A stretch of 64,000 bases of DNA from Stenogyne calaminthoides (Eukaryota; Streptophyta; Magnoliopsida; Lamiales; Lamiaceae). The stretch spans positions 12,219,263 to 12,283,262 of the forward strand of contig JBBCBC010000037.1 in assembly GCA_037126765.1 (NCBI GenBank). Reading direction: 5' to 3'. Below, in pieces: positions 34,960-47,100 of this stretch. The notes under the pieces were generated by a model, which was not told where the DNA came from, ran no database searches, and was given only the letters and a program-made list of their open reading frames with translations. Within the stretch, counting starts at the first letter, position 1. The number at the start of each line of letters is the position of its first letter. The position numbers were made by a program, and so were the translations under genes.

Positions 34960-37000
34960 TATATATATGTATTCAGGTTTTTTTCATGTAAATGGGAGGG
35001 GGACCCCATGTTTAAATGATCCTAATCTGAATATTTCAACGGGTTCTAGAAAGTAGGCGTGAAGTCCACTAACGGTCCTACTTAATCTTGGTATTATATT
35101 TGAATTACGACACCATGTGTATACAAGTAGTTATTATCTAAAAAAAGGAAAGAGATGGAGAAAAGTAAGAGCTATAAATCTTGTCACCAAAACAGAAATT
35201 ATTTAGCTTCAAGTTTAAGAAACAGAATTAGGATATATGGGGAGGGGACCCCATGAGGTCGAAATATCAGTTTCCGCAAACCACTATATATTTAAATGCT
35301 TTCCATTTTAATTCTTCGTTTAAATTACATTTAATGCCAGCAATATAGAATCTGATATCTTTTTTTAAAAAAATTATTATTATTATTTAAAAAAAACGAT
35401 TGCACGTGTTTAACAAGAGCCTAACACGTTAAATGATTAAATTAGGCAGGAGCTGGATTTTCCTTGCTTGTACAAAATAACATAATCCCCTTTTTCAGGC
35501 ATTGATCAAACAATTAAAAATTTAAAACATAAAAGGAGAGATTACGTATCGTTTATCTCAATACAGTGAGAATATACCATTGCATATACTATTTGTCATT
35601 GATTTATATTTTATTTATTTTATTAGCATGATACATTTGCTTTATGGCAATGTTTTTACTGCTACCAATTTAATTTGGATTTAATAACTTAACTTACCAA
35701 TAACAAGTGGAATATGCTATAATTAATAAAGTCAATAAAGGAAAATTGATTTAAACTTGTATCATTGCACGAGTTGACGTTGATTACACTTGAAATTATA
35801 GAAAAAAATTAGCATTTAATGTCTACCTTACTAAGATTCAACTAACTCTTAACTAAAGAATTTAATATCCATAAATATTCAAACCACATCCTAATCACAC
35901 CACTTCATATTGTCTAATATGTCTGATCCGGATAGTTGCAAATCTGGTTAGACACCTGAAAACCTTTTCAAACGGCCATAATTAATAAAAAAAATGAAAA
36001 TAATAAGTCGAGTAATTATATATTAGAATTAACTACAAGTAAAATAGTCAACACCTTTCATTTTAAAAACAGCAAAATAGGGGCTTCTATTTTCTTTCCT
36101 CGAAATGTTTTATCTTCTTTTCATTCACCTCCAACATAATTAATACAAGGAAATAGTTGATTATATCTAGTTTTCGAGATAAAAATGTATGGTTTTAGTT
36201 ATTTTTTCATAAGATTAATGTACGCTAGCTAGGTCTCATTTAAAACCATATGATGCTTTGATTAAAATATATACCAGTCTCCTAAATATTGAAATGGAAA
36301 TGGACATGTTCCCCTAGTTAATTGCTTTCCTAAAATTAAGAAAAGAAAGGAATTAATAATTTAAGCTTAACTGTTAAAAATAAATTTTGGAAAATATATA
36401 TTTCATAAATTGAATTAGAACCAAAAAATGGAATATTTTGTTACAATAAGATTCTCTAATGAAGAGGAGTGGGGAGACTAGGGGGGCATATATATGGGAA
36501 AGCAAAAGCTATGGAAAGGCAAAGGAACCACAATCATGTAAATAATACTAAAAGCAAATTTACAAATTAAATAAATGAAAGAAATAATAGATTTATAAAT
36601 TTATGTTTTTCGGAAACCCTAAAAGCAAATGTGTAATCAGTACTACTAGTTAGTAATTACCACATAATTAAGAAATAAGGGATAAAGAGGCAGATAAGAA
36701 GTCATAATTAGCATAAATAAATAAGCCATGTGAAGAAGCAGTTAGCATTATACCACCCAAAAGCAGTGTGTTAGATGAAAACTTAATTCACACACAAAAA
36801 CTTTTCAAAATAAATACACACAATAAAGATGATTAACGAATAATTATAATTAATTAATACTAAAAAAGATTGAAAAGAAAGGTCAGAAGTCCAGTTGGGT
36901 GCGCCTGATTCTGTGGCTTCCGTCAAATTTGTGATTTAAAGAATGAATTTAAGTCTCAATTTTTCTGAAACAAGAAACGAGTGAAAATTAAGAAAAACAA
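34960..37000. other. AT-rich intergenic DNA and upstream region of the VTT gene
   Basis: No gene, RNA or bounded repeat recognised. TATA-like words exist (for example 36490-36496) but none can be tied to a start site. Confidence 0.55.
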
Positions 37001-38427
37001 ACGATGCTCATTGCTCACCACTTACATTGCCCCTCTTCCCCACGCTACCCAAAATAGGATTCTTGATTTTAACGCTTTTATTCATCCCTTCGGATTCGGA
37101 GGAAAGGGAAAAAAAGCATATTCCAAAACCCATACGAGAAAATCCCCCCTCTCGGAATAGGTGAAATTCACAAACAAAGTTGATCGAAGCGGCGGCTCTT
37201 TGTTTTCTCCGGACTAGGTGTTTTTTTCCTTGAATTTTGCTTTCTTTTTTCAAGGTTTTTGAATTCTTGAACTGCGTGCAGCGCTTTCGTTTAAATTTTT
37301 CTTTCTTGAATTGTAAGGATGAATTATTTTATGCGCGAGTGTTTAAACTCGTGTTTTTTGGTTCAATTTTGTTGCTCCTGAATCGTATAGATTGATTGTT
37401 TTTTGCTTCAAGTGTTTAAACTCTCTTTTTTCTCGCTCTTGTTTTTGGTTTTCTGTTGGTAACCCTTATTTTGGTTGATTAAGTTTGTAACAGCTCTTTA
37501 TATGCTCCAGATTATTGGGTTTTCTTGTTTGGTAAAAGGGTTAAAGATTAGGAGGGGTAATTGTGTTGTGATTCTGCTGGTAAAGATTGTTGGTTTCTGA
37601 ATCTTGATGGATGCCAATATGCTTGATATTGTATGATGTTTTTTTGTGAGAATTCTTTATGGATTTCCTATAGTAAAAACTGAGCAGGGTTTAGATTTTA
37701 CTTCCCAAGGTGAAGCACGTCGATGGCTTTCAGGAGATTCCGCTTATTATCCATATACACTTGTGATGTAGAATTTTGCCTTTATAGGAATTAGGAAGTA
37801 ATGTAGCTACAGTAAGGATTAGGAAATAACCTACTGAGCAGCTGGTGTAATTTAATCACTAAAACGGGTTAGATTATATACCAAAAGAGTAAATGACAGA
37901 ATGAAAACTTGCCCCTTGAGCAAATCATAGGAATAGTAAGGAGCATTTCTCTTAGTATTCAGGTTTTTTTAACATGGGTCATAAACCAAAAAGATGAATT
38001 ACCAAAATATAATCATACTAAATGTGGAATATTTCAATTGATATGCAGCTGTGCGTAAAACATGATGAAAATAAAGACATTCAAAATCGTACTTGTTCTT
38101 TCTTATACACTCAGTCTTGGTCTTATTCATTACACGTGATTTTTCCACTTTCGGAGAGCATGATGTGGTTTGAAGTATTGTTATCTAAATTTTTGTGTTG
38201 GTGGTTTCAGAATTTAGAAGTTAAGCCATTCGTCATATTTTACTAACATTCTTTACTATTCCTCCTAAAATACTGATGATGTTAAGATTTTGGGAACAAA
38301 GTCTTTTATTTTTTATGTTTCCTGAATATAATTACTGCAAGATTGTGCTTATATGATAACTTATCTTGCCCATTCCAGCTTAAATGCTGATGCATTTTGT
38401 TCTGTTTTGCAGACATCTGGTGTCTCA
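37001..38427 (+). other. Probable 5' leader of the VTT gene, with a leader intron
   Basis: The coding exon begins after a good acceptor (TTTTGCAG ending at 38412) that lies 15 bp before the ATG, so at least one non-coding exon must lie upstream. The best area for it is the CT-rich, less AT-rich stretch 37015-37220. The exact donor is unclear. Confidence 0.5.
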
Positions 38428-40254
38428 ATGAAGATGCCAGACTCAATTGAGTCGGAGAAAAAACACAATAACACCAGGGCTCAAATAAGGGAAGACAGTG
38501 AGTATGTGAGATTGGTTATACCAAATGAACTAAAAGTACCTGATGCACATACAGAACCTCAAACACAATCGAGAAGAAGGTCTCTTATATGGTGGATCAA
38601 GGTCTTAATATGGACTGTAATCACCATAGTACTTCTTCTTGTATTTGTTAAATATGGAGTGCCCTTTCTTGTAGAGAAGGTACTTTAACTTCCACATCTT
38701 TCTGTTATAATATTTCTTGTCAACTATTTGCTGTATGATTATAGAACTGATTTAAAAGATTTTAAAATGATCAGGGCCTTATATTTGCATCCATTACTAT
38801 GCTTTATGAGTAGTGCCAAGGGAAAGCTCTTTCTGTTTTCCTTTCCTTTTCTTTAACCAAGAAGATCAGTTACTAAAAGCTTTATTTGTGTTTTTTCTTT
38901 TTTCACTTTTAACTTGTGTTATTGGCTTATTGTTGGAGTCTAGTTAGGTTTTGAGATGGCGTCACGTGTTATACTTCAAAAGATGGAGGAAAGAGTCCAT
39001 CTGGCAAACCTTTTCACTTCGGTGCTCGTTGTCTTTAGTTATGACTAGTGGCTCTAAACTTGGTTCTGAAGGCTCAATGGATATTCCTTTCAATTTCACC
39101 AGTATTAGTATTTAATTAAATTGGCATGTAAACTTATATTTTTATAATGTCCCGTGTCAGACAGCAATAGGGTCTAAAAAGTTGTGAAGTTGTCGATGGA
39201 GCTTAACGCTGTTTATCTACTATTATATGTGTGTTAGGACAATGTTGGACCAGATCCATTCAACCATAAAATGATTTATTCTGAACTTGTAGACTTGTAG
39301 TATTTATCCTGGATATTTGATCAGACATAATTCTAATTATCTGACCTGTACTTCCATGATTCTGTTTAGGTTCTTTTCCCATTGTTGCAATGGGAAGCCA
39401 CCGCATTTGGTCGTCCAGCACTGGCACTTATACTTGTAGCTTCTTTAGCATTGTTCCCCGTGTTTCTAATTCCTTCTGGTCCTTCCATGTGGCTTGCTGG
39501 GATGATGTTTGGATATGGCTGGGGTTTTGTCATAATTATGCTTGGAACAACCATTGGGATGGTCCTCCCATACTTGATCGGTTTGCTCTTTCGTGACAGA
39601 ATCCATGTAAGACAATATTTATAGCTTCTACTGTTTTCGGCTTCCCCTCTGTGGATAAAACATGACTTTGTCTTTGCATGTTCATCAGCAATGGCTGAAG
39701 AGATGGCCTCAAAAAGCTGCTATGATAAGGTTGGCAGGAGAAGGGAGCTGGTTCCATCAATTTAAAATGGTTGCTCTTTTTCGGGTTTCACCATTTCCAT
39801 ACACCATATTCAATTATGCAATTGTAGTGACTAGTATGAGATTCTGGCCCTATTTATGGGGATCAATTGCTGGAATGATACCAGAAGCTTTTATATACAT
39901 TTACAGGTCCGTCTCTCTCTCTCTCTCTCTCTCTCTCACCCCAAACTCCCCTTTTTCTCTTTCTCTGACTTGGGCGATTTTACTGTCATCTTGTGCAGTG
40001 GTCGTCTAATAAGGACACTAGCTGATGTCCAGTACAGTAAACATCGTCTTACCCCAGTAGAGATTATATACAATGTGATTTCCTTCATAATTGCAATCAT
40101 CACAACGATTGCTTTCACCATCTATGCTCGGAGAACATTGGATGATCTTAAAACAGTTGAGGGCGATGAGGAAGGCTCTACAATTGACAGTAACAGTCGG
40201 GTTGAGCTGCGGAAGCTTCCCCTAGAAAAACAGAATAGTTTTGCATTGACTTAG
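38428..40254 (+). CDS. VTT-domain / SNARE-associated Golgi protein (TVP38/TMEM64 family)
   Basis: Membrane protein of the VTT (DedA-like) family, found in endomembranes and thought to help vesicle traffic or lipid movement; no precise role can be read here. Coding exons: 38428-38679, 39370-39606, 39689-39906, 39999-40254; all in frame, 320 residues, normal for plant members. The cytosolic N-terminus (1-50) is polar and basic. Transmembrane segments are near residues 53-75, 100-118, 124-155, 208-235 and 260-281. The family signature is present: FRVSPFPYTIFNY followed by a glycine-containing helix (residues about 194-235). The C-terminal tail is acidic then basic. It lies tail to tail with the EPL gene. 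Intron 3 starts with a long TC microsatellite. The 3' UTR carries a fresh 77-bp duplication. Confidence 0.88.
39912..39937 (+). repeat. (TC)13 microsatellite at a splice donor
   Basis: An uninterrupted TC run begins 5 bp into intron 3 of the VTT gene (donor GT at 39907-39908). Confidence 0.9.
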
Positions 40255-40259
40255 TCATA

Positions 40260-40413
40260 ATAGGTGTACTTTTCATCAATTGCTGTAAATGTAAGTATCT
40301 GATTTTGAAATACAAAAGGGTTCGTGTTATGTTCCCATAGGTGTACTTTTCATCAATTGCTGTAAATGTAAGTATCTGATTTTGAAATACAAAAGGGTTC
40401 GTGTTATGTTCCC
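40260..40413 (+). repeat. Perfect 77-bp tandem duplication in the VTT gene 3' UTR
   Basis: Copies 40260-40336 and 40337-40413 are identical. The array begins five bases after the stop codon, so it lies in the 3' UTR. Confidence 0.95.
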
Positions 40414-40506
40414 CTTTTTTCTGATTAAAGAAATACTAGACTACAAATATCTCAACTTGACAGGTGGTAGTTCGGTTTTATCGATTCTATATCATTCAAC
40501 ACATAA

Positions 40507-40623
40507 AGGCCTGTTTTGAAGTGCTACTCCAACCCAAGAATCACATTTTTTTTTAGTTGGCAAGATCCAATTTTTTGAAAAAATAAGTGATTCTTGGGTT
40601 GGAGTTGAGGGAAAACACCCCCA
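40507..40623. mobile_element. Tourist-like (PIF/Harbinger) MITE candidate, 117 bp
   Basis: A perfect 19-bp inverted repeat (ACTCCAACCCAAGAATCAC at 40526-40544 and its reverse at 40587-40605) sits inside weaker outer inverted similarity (GGCCTGTTTT on the left, GGGGGTGTTTT read in from the right). TAA lies on both sides (40504-40506 and 40624-40626), as expected for PIF/Harbinger. The three-base duplication is weak evidence by itself. Confidence 0.55.
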
Positions 40624-41149
40624 TAATTCATACACCGCATACATCGTTGATATACTTGATCTCTCAAAAGAAAATGAATTATGAAGGCAAACTCAGTGAA
40701 TTTATTGTTTTAAATTTCAAATTAATAATTCCAAATGGTTCGAACAAATACAACCATGCAAAATCCATCCTTTGATCCGCCGAAGAGATGATTGAAAGCA
40801 CAGGGTACGAGCTACTGCAAAATTAGTGCATTTACATGATTAAAAACTAGAATGAAAGCTAACTCGTGAAATATTTCAAACTATTGGCCTAAATAATATA
40901 CAGAATAGAGTGGCTAATGATCTACAATGGAATGAATGCAGCTACTCAATGGCTTTAGAAATATCAACTTTCCTAGCCTTTGTTACTCTCTTTTGTAGCA
41001 GAGTAGCTTCCTTTCATTTCCCCCATTTTTTCAGATCAAAACTAGTACAATTTGACGTCTCATTACGCCAAAATCTTACCTCCATCCAAAAAAAGGGAAT
41101 GAAATGAGAGCCCTTCATTCCTGAGATGCTCAAGAGCATCATGTGAAAA
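40624..41149. other. Convergent spacer between VTT and EPL genes
   Basis: Holds the downstream ends of two convergent genes. No other feature seen. Confidence 0.6.
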
Positions 41150-44100
41150 TCATTGAGGTGCTGAATGCCAAGGTTTTGGTGGGGCATATAATTTGTCAAT
41201 TGGATTACGCATTAGGGGGTTCCACCTATCAAAAACTATTCTGCCTCCTCGACCAATCCTTCCTTGGAAGTTAAATGAACGAGTAGATGGAGATGTTTCC
41301 TTGGGAACGGAGGTTGAAGGATCTGAAGGAGGAGGTACGATTCCGACAGCAGCTAATTTATCTGGAACTAGTGGCTTTGTGAACAACATGATTGGATCAT
41401 TTGGATCCTGCATAAACACGAATACAATCTGGTTATCCAACATATTGTCCAAATCACAACATTTCATCCGTTCTTATGGAGAATAACATCGGAGAGGAGA
41501 AATTAAGGTAAATACTACTATGCACTAGTTGCATCGTGCAACTCAAGTGTGTTTTAAATGGTATTAGTTGATCAACATTAGTTGTTTTCACTGAACATGC
41601 ACCAATTGCACCGTGCAACTGATGCACTCAAGTGTTGCTCTTCATAAAAAGTTTGCAATAGATACTTACCACTTTATAAAGCCAACTATGAGGAACGCGC
41701 CTCCTGACCTCTCTCGTGTTTCCTCCGGGAACCATCACCAGCCTTGATTCTGTGAAAGATGGATTCTGCATCATAACTGGTACACTGTGTGGGCGGCTGT
41801 TTGCCACATCATCTGAATCGAAGAATTCCTCTTCACTTGACACAACCTTGCTTGGGATGGATGGTAATCCAGGTAACATTGCCAGAGAATCTTCAAGGAC
41901 CTCGGCTTCATGCTGATGTAACATAAACAATCAGGAGCATCAGTTTATAGTCACAGTGAAATTGCTTTCTCGTTCATTCCAGATCAATTTTTTCTAATGC
42001 CAGATGCTTATTTATCTAGGAAAATGAAAGTGCAGATATAAAATTTTAACCAGGTTTCTCTTCTCTTAATTACGTTATACTGTAAAATGACAGGCATCAT
42101 CGTATAGTAATGTCAATATTTCAGCTTCCACTGAAGAAACCAATTTCTTCTTTCTATCTATTAAGATTATGGTAATAACTAACAACAATTAGATGAAACT
42201 GTGCATCCGCAAGATTCATTGTTCGAAGAATTAAATTTACATTGTATTTTGGTGCATGAGATCTGAATTTTCCTCGGTCATTCTGTTTATACAGGTATAC
42301 ATATTAATATCTTTCCACTCAGCTGTTTCTGGTACGTATGAAAATCTTTTGCTCTTCACAGAATAGAATTAGGTTACTCACTAATCTGTAATACAATACG
42401 TGTCCATCTGTTTAAAGTTGCAAGACCAAGACGCAATATGCAACCCATTGTTTTAGCTTTTTCCAAGATTGAAAAAGGTAGGCATTCAGGAATTAACAAC
42501 AGTAGCAGATAATGATCGAACCTTGTACTTCATCTGAATTCTTTGGAGGGTGACCTCACTCCCCAAAAGTTCTCGTTTTTTCTCTTCTCTCTACATAAAA
42601 GCACGATAAAGGAATGAGCAGTAATCATCATTACAAAAGCTTCCATCACCCTATGAAATATAAAGATAATAATAAGTAGCAATACCTTGATCAGAGTCTC
42701 AAGAATGTGCTTCGCCTGATCAAGGTTGCGCCTAACCTGAGGAAAGTATACAAAAAATCAATTTAAGTGATCAAGTGAACCATTGAAGACAAATTAAGAA
42801 ATTGATTAGGATTCTAGATTTATGCCTCAAAGGTGCTCAAACTTTAAATTTGTAAATAATCTACAATTGATCTGTAGGTTCCAAGTATTTATATAATTTT
42901 TACATGTGGCTTAAATATTTTTCCTTTTTCCCAATGAAAGAAAATGAAAATCTGTAGGTTCCAAGCTCATCACCTATCAGTGTCTCAAACCTTACTTGTC
43001 AACTTGATTAGTGGCCAGAAAAGAATTGGAGCAATCATTGGAGTTAGCAACTAAAGATATATGGATAGATACCAGAAAACAAAAAACTGTGAGTTAATGA
43101 CCTGATTTTAGAAGGAAAAGAGTAATGTTTTGTTGGCAAGCAAGATTATATTAACAAGCACAGACATGATTCAAGAGAGTGGCACACTGGAAGCTCTATG
43201 GAAGGCCAGTAATAAGAACTAAATCCCACAAAATACTGTAGATCTTCAGATCAAACACCTCTGTTTTGCAAACAAGATTCAGAATAACTATACAATCAAA
43301 TCAAACGCAAGCTTGATGGCTCAAATAGGAGTACCAAAATGATTCAGTTAACGGACCATGGATTGCAAGGGAAGAATTTAAACTTGCAAAGGAAACAAAT
43401 TGTCAAGTTCAACAGATATAACATCTCAATTGTCTTCCAAGAGATTATACAATGGAACCAGTACATATTCAAGCCAAAAATAAAAAGGATAGTGCGACAC
43501 GATATCATATTATGCTATGGCCCAACTTTGGTTTAGTTGAGGCAAAATGAAATATTATAATTTCAACAATGACTTTCAGTACATTGAAGAGGGAATTGCA
43601 TAAAAAAATTGTCATAAGAGGCAAGCAGAAGAAATGAAAGATAGCTGTCTTTCTAAATCTGAAAGCATAAAAAAATCTATTAATCACTCGGTTATAAATT
43701 TTCGTACAACCTATTAAGCATGTATGATCAAAGTTAATGCGTAACTGGAGGGGGGTAATTGTCCTAGTGACCAACTGCTAAGCTTTTCAAATACCCAAAG
43801 AATTAACCATTCTTTTTCTTTTATGTTCTAATAAGAACATTAGCGAAAAGGATAACTTGCAGTTTAGGTGGAAAAGGGAGTGGTCGATATAATAGACGTA
43901 GAACTCACTTGACGAAGCTTTTCAAATGATTGCACATTGTTTTCCCTCCTTTGCATCTGTTTTCAGAAAAAGCAAGTCAACCATAACAATACCAATTAAA
44001 CATGTTTAATCATTTAAACGAGCACATATAATACAATCAATTATCTCATACCCTCCTAGTATGAAGCCTGTGAGCTTTCTCCCGCGGCCTAAACACATTG

Positions 44101-47100
44101 TACGGATTGGTATCGTTAACTGGCGGAGGAGGCTGTAAAGTAATCCCAAGTGGCATTTATCAGCAGTTATACACAGTAGGAAGAAATGCTTTATATGACT
44201 TAGACACCTGGCACTATATGTTTGCTCAGTTGTCAAGTGCAATTCAAAAATGCTAAATGGCTGAATCATAAGGTATAGAGGTCAATGGAGCCTCAAACTT
44301 ACTGCAACTCCATCATAATTCCACATAACTATGATACTATTGCAGTTAGTTAAGGAGAAAAAACATTTATTAAAATACCCTAATTCCATAGATGGGCTGA
44401 AAGTAAGAGACCGATGATGTTCATTCAGTACAAAACCAAGGCCCAATACTGTACTTTACAATATAAAAATTTACATTTGAACAGAATTAATACTATTTAC
44501 AGAGATGCCCAAACTAACCTGCAAACGTCGAAGGATAGGTTTTTGCCATCGTTCACGCTGTCAGAACATGAGAAGACAGATAAGGGAAAGGGTTTTTGAG
44601 AACTAATCAAATCTTTTTTGTTTTACTTCTGAAAAGAAAAGGTTGACTTTGAGTCAGCAAGTTACGAATGGTACAGGGGCTTAATACAAACAAACAAAGG
44701 ACCTACCTAAATAAAACTTGAAAAATTAATTAGCCATTGTTTATAATATCGTTACCCCACTCCTAAATTTCCGTCTGTCACTGTCAATGTTTACACAAAT
44801 CCATCACAGTATCCCACCCTTTATCTGAGTAAATGTACTGAATGGAGAGTTTCTAATTTTTATCAAGCTAAGAGAATACTCTGATTGCCTAAGGATCACC
44901 AGCAATTAGCTACATTACTAGTGCCCATTATGCATATATTTGGTTAAAGGTTAGAGAATCCGAGTCCATAAGAAATTTATGTCCCTTGTATTCATCAGAT
45001 AGCACTCTTCGACAAGGACCTAATATTCACCCAAAAAATGGGTAGGGGAGAGTGACAGGGTAGTAGACAAAATCTAATGAGGATACTGTTAGATAAGACT
45101 AGTTTATTCCAAACAAACCAAATCTGTGGCACTTATTCAGATCATAAAGAACAAAAGTAAGTAATGGTGCATACCTTTTGCTTCCAGTAGTTATAAATAG
45201 ATAGGAAAACTCCATAGTTGATGGAGTAAGCTTGTAGTGCCTAGCACAAGCCAACTTAAGATTAGAAATTTTAAAATAACATATAATGCGAAGAAACCAA
45301 TGAAACAAAAGATTAACAAATAAATAAAATATAGTTATAAGGACAATAATAATTTTAATTATTTTAAAGCACTGATCAAATAATGTAAGTAATGAAAGAA
45401 TAGAGAAGAACCCAGATTAATGCATAATTTCACATGTCTTCCTCGAATGCATGCCCACCTTCCTTAACGTTTCGAATCAGATATTCCAAGGTTAAAGAAA
45501 AAAATCAATGAGCACATTTGCTCCTTATTAACCATCAGTTTTTGGGGACCAATATCGTCACTCTCTCATATTTTTGAATTCACGTGTCAAGTAATGAGGT
45601 TAAAAGATTGCGACATTAAGCTTGATGCAACAGTATTCTTAATGTGGGTCTTTATCACAAATACTAACCACCTAAGGCACTGAAAAGTAACCTCATTATA
45701 CTGAAAACCCAATATAACAACCCCTCAATCATATTCAAATGGTTAAAAAAAGTCAAAATCCTGTATGCTGAAATCTAGATTTTCCTAAGCTGTAGCTTCA
45801 CAAACTCAGCTCTTCCTTAAACTGGGAGTCATGAAGTTTTTCCCTTGTTCTGGGTAACAAGAATGAAAACATAAATAATCTCCATTTGTTAAACTTAGCA
45901 GGTATGCAAAATGCAAAAGTAATCGAACTCCTCAAAGAAAACTGAAATTCAAACATATTGAACTTCCCTCAGTACTGGTCATCTTTAAAATAATTATCCA
46001 ACAGTTCAGTGACGTATAATAGTAATAAACTACTTGACAGTGACACCAAGCTAACATATTCAAGCGTGAATCTAAAAAGTATCTTCCCAGGACATTTGCA
46101 TCACCTATTTGTCACAAAAACTCTCTAATGGAGATATATAAAAAGGGGATTATACACTCGCAACAAGAGGCATCTATTATATTACAACAAGTTGATTACA
46201 TCTGAATGACATACATAAAACATGTATAAAGATAAAAATATGAATAAACTCCAGAGTCCAGACAGAGGAGCATGACAGAGACAAATATACCGACTCAGAT
46301 AACAACTCAATAGTTTTGAACCAGTTACAGGACTTGCATTTGATGCAAACAAAACAATACATCTCAGTTGACTTTACAATCAAAAAATAAGAAATCCTAC
46401 GCATGTGAATCAATTAAAAAAAAAAAAAAACAGCACAGAACTTTGTAAACACTATATAAGAAAGTGTAATTCTCACCTCAACAGCAGCATCGAATGTCAA
46501 AAGCACTGGTATTGGGGAACCAAGGGTTGAAGCAATAAATCCTGCTCTTTCACGAGCCTTATGATCCAAAACCTCCAACTTGAAAATAAATGTCTCTAAT
46601 CTGCATTAAAACTAAATGATGTGAATGGAAAAATAAAAGTAAAATCCAAGGTCATGAAGTGCTCATTTTCACGAAGTTACTAATTGTTTAAATTCAGTCT
46701 GCCTTTAAGCATTTATGGTTTTATTTCTTGACATAACTAACTACAAAAGCAGGAATGAAAATCTCTCCAAGTTAAATTTTTCAAGTCACCTACTTTCGAG
46801 CTATGTTGCTTGGACACGGGTATGGGTATCCGACAAGGGTACGGATCCGTGTGTCCAACTCCCAATTTTCCAAAACTTAGGATACATGGACACGGCTAAA
46901 AAGGATCCAAAATTAGGACACGGGTACGGGGATACGTTTATTGATAGTTTTATACATAACAAATATATATATTTCATTTACTAAATTTACAACATATCAT
47001 ATATTATTATGATAATTGTACAATAAGAGAAAGGATTGCAAGATTTGTTTAAAAAAAGATTGCAAAAGTTAACACACACCAAATTAGTCATTCAAAATTT

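Noticed and set aside
41530..41640. Repeated GTGCAACT and CTCAAGTGT words in EPL intron 11
   Set aside because: Short direct and inverted similarity only, with no borders or duplication to define an element.
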